In this document: positions 1 through 5,251 of the stretch, piece by piece
Layout of the letters: each line of letters opens with the position of its first letter
Numbering within the stretch: the first letter of the stretch is position 1
DNA from: an uncultured Campylobacter sp.
Lineage (GTDB): Bacteria > Campylobacterota > Campylobacteria > Campylobacterales > Campylobacteraceae
Length of the DNA: 6,162 nt
Direction of reading: 5' to 3'
Assembly (NCBI GenBank): GCA_937875715.1
Contig: CALEHZ010000203.1
Span: 1-6,162 of the forward strand
The notes under the pieces: model-generated
What the model was told of the DNA's origin: nothing
The model's input: only the letters and a program-made list of their open reading frames with translations
Databases searched by the model: none
Program-made: the position numbers and the translations under genes

Positions 1-59
1 AAATTCACAGCTGTCCTAGGGTCCAATTTATCAGTGGTCATTATTTTTAAAGGACAAAC
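1..59 (+). other. Upstream region and ribosome binding site of rpmJ
   Basis: No gene can be identified here. In many relatives infA (IF-1) precedes rpmJ, but none of the three frames encodes the expected GRITYRYK-like end of IF-1. Frame 1 is open from position 1 and stops at TGA 61-63, overlapping the rpmJ ATG at 60-62, so the tail of an unknown upstream gene cannot be excluded. A good Shine-Dalgarno, AAAGGA at 49-54, sits 5 nt before the rpmJ start. The first seven bases are AAATTCA, a heptamer that recurs in other gaps of this window. No clear promoter is visible. Confidence 0.5.
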
Positions 60-173
60 ATGAAGGTGCGACCATCAGTAAAAAAGATGTGCGACAAATG
101 TAAAGTTGTGCGCCGCAAAGGTGTAGTTCACATTATTTGCGACAATCCAAAACATAAGCAAAGACAAGGATGA
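60..173 (+). CDS. rpmJ: 50S ribosomal protein L36, zinc-binding form
   Basis: This 37-residue protein starts [20 protein letters not shown], the typical start of bacterial L36, and has the family's usual length. L36 is a small protein of the large ribosomal subunit that binds 23S rRNA. Its zinc ribbon is complete: Cys11, Cys14, Cys27 and His32 (C-x2-C-x12-C-x4-H), so this is the zinc-dependent form. The ATG is preceded by AAAGGA at a 5-nt spacing. It is the first recognisable gene of the cluster, and its last codons carry the AAGGA Shine-Dalgarno (166-170) of rpsM, which begins 4 bp after the stop. The gene is too short for most ORF cut-offs and easy to miss. Identification is close to certain. 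Confidence 0.97.
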   Translation: MKVRPSVKKMCDKCKVVRRKGVVHIICDNPKHKQRQG

Positions 174-177
174 GAAA

Positions 178-546
178 ATGGCTCGTATAGCAGGTGTAGA
201 TTTACCAAAGAAAAAACGCGTAGAATATGGTCTTACTTATATCTACGGAATCGGTCTTTTTACTTCAAGAAAAATTCTTGATGCTGTAAAAATCTCATAT
301 GACAAACGCGTACAAGATCTAAGCGAGGATGAAGCAGCAGCAATCCGCAAAGAAATTCAAGAGCATTACATAGTTGAAGGTGATTTGCGCAAAAGCGTTG
401 CTATGGATATTAAAGCGCTTATGGATTTAGGCAATTACCGCGGTCTTCGCCACAGAAAAGGTCTTCCTGTTCGTGGTCAAAAAACAAAGACAAACGCACG
501 CACTCGCAAAGGTAAGCGCAAAACTGTTGGCGCTGCTGCGAAGTAA
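178..546 (+). CDS. rpsM: 30S ribosomal protein S13
   Basis: S13 sits in the head of the small subunit, contacting 16S rRNA, S19 and the inter-subunit bridges and P-site tRNA through its basic tail. The 122 residues match the family length. The start [20 protein letters not shown] is characteristic, the region around residues 15-50 corresponds to the helix-two-turn-helix part, and the diagnostic segment at 84-112 contains [12 protein letters not shown] and [18 protein letters not shown], ending in a Lys/Arg-rich tail. AAGGA at 166-170 lies 7 nt before the ATG, inside the end of rpmJ, so translation is probably coupled. rpsK follows after 12 bp. No anomaly is seen. Confidence 0.98.
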   Translation: MARIAGVDLPKKKRVEYGLTYIYGIGLFTSRKILDAVKISYDKRVQDLSEDEAAAIRKEIQEHYIVEGDLRKSVAMDIKALMDLGNYRGLRHRKGLPVRGQKTKTNARTRKGKRKTVGAAAK

Positions 547-558
547 TAAGGAATTATT

Positions 559-951
559 ATGGCACAAAAAAAAGTAGTAAAGAAAAAAACCGCTCGTAAA
601 AATATTGCGCGTGGAATCGTGTATATTTCAGCATCTTTTAATAATACTATGGTTAGCGTAACTGATGAAATGGGCAATGCGATTGCTTGGAGTAGCGCCG
701 GAGCTCTTGGCTTTAAAGGTAGCAAAAAATCAACTCCATACGCAGCTCAACAAGCAGTAGAAGATGCGCTAAGCAAAGCAAAAGAGCATGGTATAAAAGA
801 AGTAGGAATCAAGGTTCAAGGCCCTGGATCTGGCCGTGAAACAGCAGTAAAAAGCGTAGGTGGAGTAGAGGGCATTAAGGTTCTTTTCTTAAAGGATGTT
901 ACTCCGCTAGCACATAATGGTTGTCGCCCACCAAAACGCCGCCGTGTCTAA
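559..951 (+). CDS. rpsK: 30S ribosomal protein S11
   Basis: S11 belongs to the 30S platform, next to the mRNA exit path near the Shine-Dalgarno helix. The 130 residues are the normal length. A Lys-rich N-terminus (residues 1-15) precedes the conserved core, with [18 protein letters not shown] at 19-36, the [13 protein letters not shown] segment at 88-100 and the canonical end [15 protein letters not shown] at 116-130. AAGGA at 548-552 lies 6 nt before the ATG. The upstream partner is rpsM. Downstream, the usual close link to rpsD is broken by a 195-bp spacer that starts directly after the stop codon, unlike the other junctions in this operon. Confidence 0.98.
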   Translation: MAQKKVVKKKTARKNIARGIVYISASFNNTMVSVTDEMGNAIAWSSAGALGFKGSKKSTPYAAQQAVEDALSKAKEHGIKEVGIKVQGPGSGRETAVKSVGGVEGIKVLFLKDVTPLAHNGCRPPKRRRV

Positions 952-954
952 GAC

Positions 955-987
955 GCATTTGTCTTGCACGCTATCTGCGACAAAAGC
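955..987 (+). other. Imperfect hairpin just after rpsK
   Basis: GCATTTGTC (955-963) can pair with GACAAAAGC (979-987) with a single A-A mismatch, and a GC/GC pair inside the loop extends it. An alternative small hairpin uses AAGAC (950-954) with GTCTT (961-965), overlapping the rpsK stop codon. No T-run follows, so this is not a standard intrinsic terminator. It could act as an mRNA stabiliser or attenuator, or be part of the structure of the inserted element. Confidence 0.35.
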
Positions 988-1076
988 TCACTTCGCACTT
1001 CGCTCCACGCACCATCAGTGCGCGTTCGCTCGTGCTTGTGACCTATTTGCCACATCTAGCGCACAATACAAACGCT

Positions 1077-1082
1077 TATAAT
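1077..1082 (+). promoter_or_regulatory. Candidate internal promoter (-10) for rpsD-rpoA-rplQ
   Basis: A perfect TATAAT lies in the AT-rich half of the rpsK-rpsD spacer. A start about 7 nt downstream would give a leader of roughly 55-60 nt before the rpsD ATG. There is no -35 at normal spacing (TTGCCA at 1047-1052 is 24 bp away), which is tolerable because Campylobacter sigma-70 promoters generally lack a clear -35. The long T-tracts usual upstream of such promoters are absent here. If active, it would let S4, alpha and L17 be transcribed separately from L36-S13-S11. Confidence 0.4.
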
Positions 1083-1100
1083 TTTAGACATACAAAGTTT

Positions 1101-1122
1101 AAAATTCTAAAATTAGAATTTT
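1101..1122 (+). repeat. AT-rich inverted repeat upstream of rpsD
   Basis: AAAATTCTAA (1101-1110) and TTAGAATTTT (1113-1122) are perfect reverse complements separated by 2 bp; as RNA it would fold as an 8-bp stem with a 6-nt loop, followed by a short T-run. With one G-C pair per stem it is too weak for a confident terminator. It resembles the AAATTCA/TGAATTT palindromes seen after rplQ and after murE. Confidence 0.45.
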
Positions 1123-1146
1123 TTATAAATTATTTAAGGATAAATT

Positions 1147-1773
1147 ATGGCAAGATATACAGGAGCAGTTGAAAAACTAGAAAGACGCCTTGGTGTGTCT
1201 TTGGCGCTAAAAGGTGAGCGCAGACTAGCTGGTAAATCAGCACTTGATCGTCGCCCTTACGCACCAGGACAACACGGACAAAGAAGAGGCAAAATCAGCG
1301 ATTATGGTATGCATTTGCGTGAAAAGCAAAAAGCAAGATTTATGTATGGCGTAAGCGAAAAGCAATTCCGCAGAATTTTTGCAGAAGCTGCTAGAAGAGA
1401 AGGTAACACCGGAGAGCTTTTAGTTACACTTTTAGAGCAAAGATTAGATAATGTAGTTTATCGCATGGGCTTTGCTACAACTCGCCGTTTTGCTCGTCAG
1501 CTTGTAACTCACGGACATGTGCTAGTAAATGGCAAAAGAGTAGATATTCCTTCATATAGAGTAGAAGCTGGGCAAAAAATAGAAATCGCTGAGAAAAGCA
1601 AACAAAATCCACAAATCGTTCGTGCAGTTGAACTTACAAATCAAACTGGCATCGTAGAATGGGTTGATGTAGATAAAGACAAAAAATTTGGAATTTTTAC
1701 AAGAGTTCCAGAGCGTAGTGAAGTTAGCATTCCAGTAGAAGAGCGTTATATCGTTGAGCTTTACTCTAAATAA
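1147..1773 (+). CDS. rpsD: 30S ribosomal protein S4 (zinc-free form)
   Basis: S4 is a primary 16S rRNA-binding protein that nucleates assembly of the 30S body and in several bacteria represses its own operon. The 208 residues match the family. The N-terminus is [20 protein letters not shown] and carries no cysteine at all, so the four-Cys zinc site found in some S4 proteins is absent. A conserved basic part includes [20 protein letters not shown] (35-54), and the S4 RNA-binding domain spans about 99-163, starting [25 protein letters not shown] at 1136-1140 lies 6 nt before the ATG. rpoA follows 12 bp after the stop. The long spacer upstream raises the possibility of its own promoter or S4 feedback site, which is inference only. 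Confidence 0.98.
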   Translation: MARYTGAVEKLERRLGVSLALKGERRLAGKSALDRRPYAPGQHGQRRGKISDYGMHLREKQKARFMYGVSEKQFRRIFAEAARREGNTGELLVTLLEQRLDNVVYRMGFATTRRFARQLVTHGHVLVNGKRVDIPSYRVEAGQKIEIAEKSKQNPQIVRAVELTNQTGIVEWVDVDKDKKFGIFTRVPERSEVSIPVEERYIVELYSK

Positions 1774-1785
1774 TAAGGGGGCTAA

Positions 1786-2787
1786 ATGAAAAAGGTAACC
1801 ACAGAAGCATTTATGCCTACTGAGATTTCAGTGGAGCAATTAGGCAATAACGAAGCTCGCATTAGTGTGTGGCCTTTTGAGAGTGGATATGGCGTTACTT
1901 TAGCGCACCCACTTCGCCGTTTGCTCTTTAGTAGCACTGTTGGCTTTGCGCCTACTGGCATTAAGATCGATGGTGTTACGCATGAGTTTGATAGCATGCG
2001 TGGTATGCTAGAAGATGTTACGATTTTTATCGTAAATCTTAAAAATCTGCGCTTTAAGCTAAAAAATGATGCAAAACGAGAGATAGTTCATTATGATTTT
2101 CAAGGTTCAAAAGAAATCACAGGCAAAGACCTAAATAATGATTTAGTTGAAATCGTAAATGGTGATGCATATTTAGCTACCTTAAATGAAGATGCTAAGC
2201 TTAGCTTTGATCTGATTATAGAAAAAGGCATCGGCTATGTGCCAAGTGAGAATATAAAAGAGGAGATTGAGAGCGGATATATCGCGCTTGATGCCTTCTT
2301 TACGCCTGTAAAAAAAGCTGTGTATGACATACAAAATGTGCTTGTTGAGGATAATCCTGACTATGAAAAGATTGTCTTTACGCTTATTACAGATGGCCAA
2401 ATCACGCCGCTTGATGCTTTTAAAAGCTCAATTACAGCTATGTATAAGCAAATGAGCATTTTTAACAATGTTTTAAATATTGATGCTAATAGCTCAATGA
2501 GCACAAGCACAGCTAGGGGTGAGCACGCAAAACTATTTGAGAATATTGACACTCTAAATCTTAGTGTTCGCAGCCTAAACTGCCTTAAAAAAATCGGCAT
2601 AGAGCTAATTGGTGAGCTGGCTTTAATGAGTGAGGCTGAACTAAAAGAGCTTAAAAATCTTGGCAAAAAAAGCTTAGATGAAATTAAAGATGTAATGAAG
2701 GCTATTGGCTATGGCTTTGATGGTGGCTTTGAAGGTAGCAAAGAAGCTTTAAAAAAGAAAATAGCTGAGTTTAAAAAAGGAAAATAA
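1786..2787 (+). CDS. rpoA: DNA-directed RNA polymerase subunit alpha
   Basis: The alpha subunit dimerises to start RNA polymerase assembly and contacts UP elements and activators through its C-terminal domain. The 333 residues compare with 329 in E. coli. The N-terminal domain (about 1-232) includes [20 protein letters not shown] at 41-60, which matches the family's NPLRR motif with His for Asn and keeps Arg45, then [21 protein letters not shown] variable linker (about 233-255, [14 protein letters not shown]) leads to the C-terminal domain at about 255-315, with [10 protein letters not shown] (259-268; Arg262 corresponds to the UP-element-contacting Arg265 of E. coli) and [14 protein letters not shown] charged tail ends the protein. 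The ribosome site is AAGGGGG at 1775-1781, 4 nt before the ATG. rplQ starts directly after the stop. Confidence 0.98.
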   Translation: MKKVTTEAFMPTEISVEQLGNNEARISVWPFESGYGVTLAHPLRRLLFSSTVGFAPTGIKIDGVTHEFDSMRGMLEDVTIFIVNLKNLRFKLKNDAKREIVHYDFQGSKEITGKDLNNDLVEIVNGDAYLATLNEDAKLSFDLIIEKGIGYVPSENIKEEIESGYIALDAFFTPVKKAVYDIQNVLVEDNPDYEKIVFTLITDGQITPLDAFKSSITAMYKQMSIFNNVLNIDANSSMSTSTARGEHAKLFENIDTLNLSVRSLNCLKKIGIELIGELALMSEAELKELKNLGKKSLDEIKDVMKAIGYGFDGGFEGSKEALKKKIAEFKKGK

Positions 2788-3141
2788 ATGAGACATAATC
2801 ACGGATATAGAAAGCTTGGTCGCACAAGCTCTCACAGAGCCGCACTGCTTAAAAATCTTAGCATTGCGATTATAAATTCAGGCAAAATCGAAACTACTTT
2901 GCCAAAAGCAAAAGAGCTTAGAAGCTATTTTGAAAAGCTTGTAACTCGTGCTAGAAAAAATGATAGTGAAGCTCACAGAGCGATTTTTGCTAGTTTGCAA
3001 GACAAAGAAAGCGTTAAAAAATTAGTTGGCGAAATTGCACCAAAATTTGTAGGTGTAAATGGTGGCTACACACGCATTATCAAAACTCGTCTTCGCAAGG
3101 GTGATGCTGCGCAAATGGCGTATATTGAGCTTACAAAGTAA
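2788..3141 (+). CDS. rplQ: 50S ribosomal protein L17
   Basis: L17 is a large-subunit protein near the polypeptide exit tunnel. The 117 residues begin [20 protein letters not shown], the L17 N-terminal signature, followed by [20 protein letters not shown] (34-53) and the conserved end [20 protein letters not shown] (92-111). The ATG abuts the rpoA stop with no spacer, and its AAGGA (2777-2781, 6 nt upstream) lies in the last rpoA codons, so the two are translationally coupled. Alpha-L17 coupling is the usual arrangement in bacteria. A strong terminator starts 6 bp after its stop, so this is the last gene of the operon. Confidence 0.98.
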   Translation: MRHNHGYRKLGRTSSHRAALLKNLSIAIINSGKIETTLPKAKELRSYFEKLVTRARKNDSEAHRAIFASLQDKESVKKLVGEIAPKFVGVNGGYTRIIKTRLRKGDAAQMAYIELTK

Positions 3142-3147
3142 GTTTTT

Positions 3148-3186
3148 AAATTCAAAACTCCGCACAAAAACGGAGTTTTGAATTTT
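3148..3186 (+). terminator. Intrinsic terminator of the alpha operon
   Basis: A perfect 15-bp stem is formed by 3148-3162 (AAATTCAAAACTCCG) and 3171-3185 (CGGAGTTTTGAATTT), with the 8-nt loop CACAAAAA. The loop end of the stem is GC-rich (CTCCG/CGGAG) and the base is AT-rich. The T-run after the stem is poor (only T then ATAAAA), but Ts lie inside the 3' arm, and a T-run on the left side (3143-3147) would help termination from the other strand too. It separates rplQ from the downstream nfu-TPR-murE unit. Confidence 0.85.
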
Positions 3187-3199
3187 ATAAAATTCAAAA
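3176..3199. repeat. 24-bp perfect AT palindrome overlapping the terminator
   Basis: Positions 3176-3199 form a perfect palindrome centred on the TATA between GAATTT and AAATTC. It shares its left half with the 3' arm of the terminator. Its central 18 bases, TGAATTTTATAAAATTCA (3179-3196), occur again exactly at 5275-5292 downstream of murE. A perfect palindrome with no loop suggests DNA-level function (protein binding) or a repeat family rather than an RNA hairpin. Confidence 0.75.
3186..3191 (+). promoter_or_regulatory. Putative -10 element for the nfu-TPR-murE operon
   Basis: TATAAA in the middle of the AT palindrome follows T-rich sequence (TTTTGAATTT), as Campylobacter promoters often do. 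Transcription starting about 7 nt downstream would begin around 3197-3200, only a few bases before the ATG at 3202, giving a nearly leaderless mRNA, in line with the lack of a Shine-Dalgarno. The alternative is read-through of the rplQ terminator. This is inference from position and sequence. Confidence 0.3.
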
Positions 3200-3201
3200 A
3201 A

Positions 3202-3462
3202 ATGATTCCTTTTAGTGACGAAGAACTTTTAGAACCAGTTGAAGCAAGCATAGCGCAAGTGCGCCCGATGATTGAGCGTGATGGCGGTGGCATCGAGCTT
3301 GTTGGTATTAAAAATGGTATTGTTTATGTAAGGCTTACAGGGCATTGCGTAGGCTGCATGGCTAGCGATACTACGCTTAAAATGGGTGTAGAAAGGCAGC
3401 TTCGCATTGATATTCACCCAGAACTTGTGGTAGAAAAAGTAGGGACTGATTTTACATTATGA
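3202..3462 (+). CDS. NifU C-terminal-domain (Nfu-type) Fe-S cluster scaffold
   Basis: This 86-residue protein is a stand-alone NifU C-terminal (Nfu) domain, a family that carries and delivers Fe-S clusters. The core reads VRPMIERDGGGIELVGIKNG (20-39) followed by GHCVGCMAS (47-55), whose Cys49 and Cys52 form the C-x2-C cluster-binding site. I recall a similar protein in C. jejuni (about Cj1639), also just upstream of a small unknown gene and murE. I chose the ATG at 3202 (MIPFSDEELLEPVEAS). An in-frame TTG at 3178 would start inside the terminator stem and has no ribosome site. No Shine-Dalgarno precedes 3202 either, so initiation may be leaderless or weak. The stop overlaps the next ATG as ATGA. 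There is no IscU-like N-terminal part. Confidence 0.88.
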   Translation: MIPFSDEELLEPVEASIAQVRPMIERDGGGIELVGIKNGIVYVRLTGHCVGCMASDTTLKMGVERQLRIDIHPELVVEKVGTDFTL

Positions 3463-3983
3463 CCCAAAAAGAACTTAGAAAATCTGCTATAAAAGCTTTC
3501 AAAAAACACGATTTTAATAGAGCAATCGCACTTTTTTCTTTGGCTTATGAAAAAGATAAAAGCCATGAATCCTTACTTTTTATCGAGCTTTGTAGGCTAG
3601 CAAAAGACGATGAAGACGGAGTTGTTTCGCTTTTTGAGATTTACAGCGATGATTTGCGTAAAAACCAAAGCAAAAATTTAAAAAGCGTTATTGAAATCGT
3701 AGAGAGCACAAACCACAAAACAAATCAACACCTAAATAACACAAATGGCATAAGCTATGAAGATTTTATCAGCATTGCTAATGATACCGGCGATTTTCGC
3801 AAAACTTTTGAAAATATCATTCATTCTAGCAAAATCATCATCAGTTCACAAAGCCAGCTAGCCAATTTTATAGAAAATTTAATTGAAAATGATTATTTAG
3901 ACCTTGCGATATATTATTTAGAAGACCCTAAAATAAACATAAATCTTAGGCACTTAGTAGATAAGCTAAAAGCAAAATTATGA
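3459..3983 (+). CDS. TPR-like protein of unknown function
   Basis: I do not recognise a function. The 174 residues lack a signal peptide, membrane segment, cysteine motif or obvious catalytic motif. Residues 4-34 (KELRKSAIKAFKKHDFNRAI, then ALFSLAYEKD) have the amphipathic helix-pair pattern of a tetratricopeptide repeat. A polar Asn/Thr/His-rich stretch (about 82-98) divides it from a second helical half, in which LANFIENLIENDYLDLAIYY (134-153) looks like another degenerate repeat. It is probably a cytoplasmic scaffold or adaptor. Its ATG overlaps the nfu stop (ATGA, 3459-3462) and its own stop overlaps murE the same way, with no clear Shine-Dalgarno, so it depends on coupled translation. 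The same neighbours occur, as I recall, in C. jejuni (about Cj1640), so the gene is probably real and conserved. Confidence 0.85.
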   Translation: MTQKELRKSAIKAFKKHDFNRAIALFSLAYEKDKSHESLLFIELCRLAKDDEDGVVSLFEIYSDDLRKNQSKNLKSVIEIVESTNHKTNQHLNNTNGISYEDFISIANDTGDFRKTFENIIHSSKIIISSQSQLANFIENLIENDYLDLAIYYLEDPKININLRHLVDKLKAKL

Positions 3984-5248
3984 AACTTTTTTTAGAAAAT
4001 TCATTTATCACAGATAGTTCATTAGAATGCCAAAAAGGCTGTTATTTTGTCCAAACCAACTCAAACGCCAAGTTTAGCGAGCATGCTAAGGCAAATGGCG
4101 CTACGATTATCAGCCCAGCAAAAGCCTATGAAATGGCCAAAATCCCGCAAAATTTAAAAATCATCGGCATCACAGGCACAAATGGCAAAACCACTACAGC
4201 CACCCTACTTTCTTATATTTTGAATTTTTTGGGCTTTAAATGTGCTAACTGCGGCACAAGAGGGGCTTTTGTAGAAGATGAGCAAATTTTAGAGAAATCA
4301 CTTACCACAAACCAGTTTTTAACAACACTTTGTCTTATTAAAAAAGCTGCGGATATGAATTGTTCGTATTTTGTAATGGAAGTAAGCTCACACGCAATCG
4401 CCCAAAACCGCATAGAAGCTTTGCCGTTTGCTCTAAAAATTTTTACAAATTTAAGCCAAGATCACTTAGATTATCACAAAACTTTTGAAGAATACGCACT
4501 TGTAAAATCAAGCTTTTTTAGCGATCATAGCACCAAACTCATAAATAAAGACGATCCTTTTATAAAATTCAATAAAACAAACGCACATTTTTACTCATTG
4601 CATGAGAGTCAAAATGAGTTTAGCATTGATGAGCATTTTATCAAAGCTAACGGACAAAAGTTTGAATTCCACTCGCATTTATATGGAAAGTTTAATCTAT
4701 ATAATATTTTGTGTGCATTTAGCGGGGCTTTTTTGCTAGCGCCAAAGCACCAAGATGACATTATACAGGCAATAGCACAATTTCCTGGAGTGCCAGGACG
4801 CACAGAATTAGTAGCTAAAAAGCCGCTTACAATCGTGGATTTTGCCCACACGCCAGATGGCGTAGAAAAGGTACTTAGCGCACTTTTGCCACGCAAGATC
4901 ATCGCTGTAATGGGAGCTGGCGGTGATAGAGATGCTAGCAAACGCCCTATAATGGGAGAGATCGCTAGCAAATACGCAAGCACTCTCATCATCACAAGTG
5001 ACAATCCACGCAGCGAAAATCCACAAGATATAATAGAACAAATAAAATCAGGCGCAAACGGCGGTGCTAAGGTGCTTTGCGAGGTAGATAGAAAAAAGGC
5101 TATCAAAATAGCGCTTGATATGGCAAATGATGAAATAATCGCAATTTTAGGTAAAGGCGATGAAGATTATCAAGAAATTATGGGCGTAAAACATCATTTT
5201 AGCGACAAAGAAATCGTTCAAGAGCTTCTTAGTAAAACTACAAAATAA
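3980..5248 (+). CDS. murE: UDP-N-acetylmuramoyl-L-alanyl-D-glutamate--2,6-diaminopimelate ligase
   Basis: MurE is the cytoplasmic ATP-dependent ligase that adds the third stem-peptide residue to UDP-MurNAc-L-Ala-D-Glu in peptidoglycan synthesis. Visible motifs in order: P-loop GITGTNGKTTTATLL (63-77); EVSSHAIAQNRIE (134-146); NLSQDHLDYH (157-166) with Lys176 after it; INKDD (188-192); YGKFNLYNILCA (235-246); GVPGRTEL (270-277); VDFAHTPDGVEKVL (286-299); MGAGGDRDASKRPIMGEIA (311-329); DNPR (341-344); GKGDEDYQ (391-398). DNPR is the motif associated with meso-diaminopimelate rather than lysine. At 422 residues it is shorter than E. coli MurE (495), mostly because the UDP-binding N-terminal domain before the P-loop is only about 60 residues. 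GKGDE replaces the common GKGHE, keeping Gly and Glu. The ATG overlaps the previous stop (ATGA) with no clear Shine-Dalgarno. Confidence 0.96.
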   Translation: MKLFLENSFITDSSLECQKGCYFVQTNSNAKFSEHAKANGATIISPAKAYEMAKIPQNLKIIGITGTNGKTTTATLLSYILNFLGFKCANCGTRGAFVEDEQILEKSLTTNQFLTTLCLIKKAADMNCSYFVMEVSSHAIAQNRIEALPFALKIFTNLSQDHLDYHKTFEEYALVKSSFFSDHSTKLINKDDPFIKFNKTNAHFYSLHESQNEFSIDEHFIKANGQKFEFHSHLYGKFNLYNILCAFSGAFLLAPKHQDDIIQAIAQFPGVPGRTELVAKKPLTIVDFAHTPDGVEKVLSALLPRKIIAVMGAGGDRDASKRPIMGEIASKYASTLIITSDNPRSENPQDIIEQIKSGANGGAKVLCEVDRKKAIKIALDMANDEIIAILGKGDEDYQEIMGVKHHFSDKEIVQELLSKTTK

Positions 5249-5251
5249 TTT

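Larger units (their letters stand above)
952..1146 (+). other. Two-part spacer inserted between rpsK and rpsD
   Basis: This 195-bp gap is the only long one in an operon whose other junctions are 0-12 bp. By my hand count 952-1064 is about 55% G+C and C-rich on the + strand, while 1065-1146 is about 15% G+C; the switch is abrupt. The GC-rich part holds short direct repeats (CACTTCGC at 989-996 and 996-1003) and several inverted repeats. The AT-rich part holds a TATAAT box, an AT palindrome and the rpsD Shine-Dalgarno (AAGGA 1136-1140, 6 nt before the ATG). Reading frames across it have no credible start signals. It could be a dispersed intergenic repeat, an insertion remnant or a regulatory leader for rpsD; the sequence alone does not decide. 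Confidence 0.6.

Noticed and set aside
477..725. An 82-residue minus-strand frame spanning the rpsM-rpsK junction
   Set aside because: It overlaps two certain ribosomal protein genes on the other strand. Its hydrophobic look comes from the complement of Lys-rich codons.
921..1172. An 83-residue + strand frame across the rpsK-rpsD spacer
   Set aside because: It begins at a TTG inside rpsK in another frame, has no Shine-Dalgarno, runs into rpsD in a different frame and crosses an abrupt composition change. It is an accidental opening.
2361..2666. A 101-residue minus-strand frame opposite rpoA
   Set aside because: It is a shadow of the well-conserved alpha subunit coding strand; its Ser/Leu-rich composition is typical of antisense frames.
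3178..3201. TTG start extending the Nfu protein by 8 residues
   Set aside because: The codon lies within the terminator stem, lacks a ribosome site and adds NFIKFKK, which is the translated palindrome. The ATG at 3202 gives the family-typical N-terminus.
4558..4571. Another copy of the TATAAAATTCA repeat inside murE
   Set aside because: The match is part of conserved reading frame (PFIKFN) and lacks the second arm, so it is best explained by codon use.
4609..5106. A 165-residue minus-strand frame opposite murE
   Set aside because: It lies wholly opposite conserved MurE motifs, has no promoter or ribosome site and no recognisable family.
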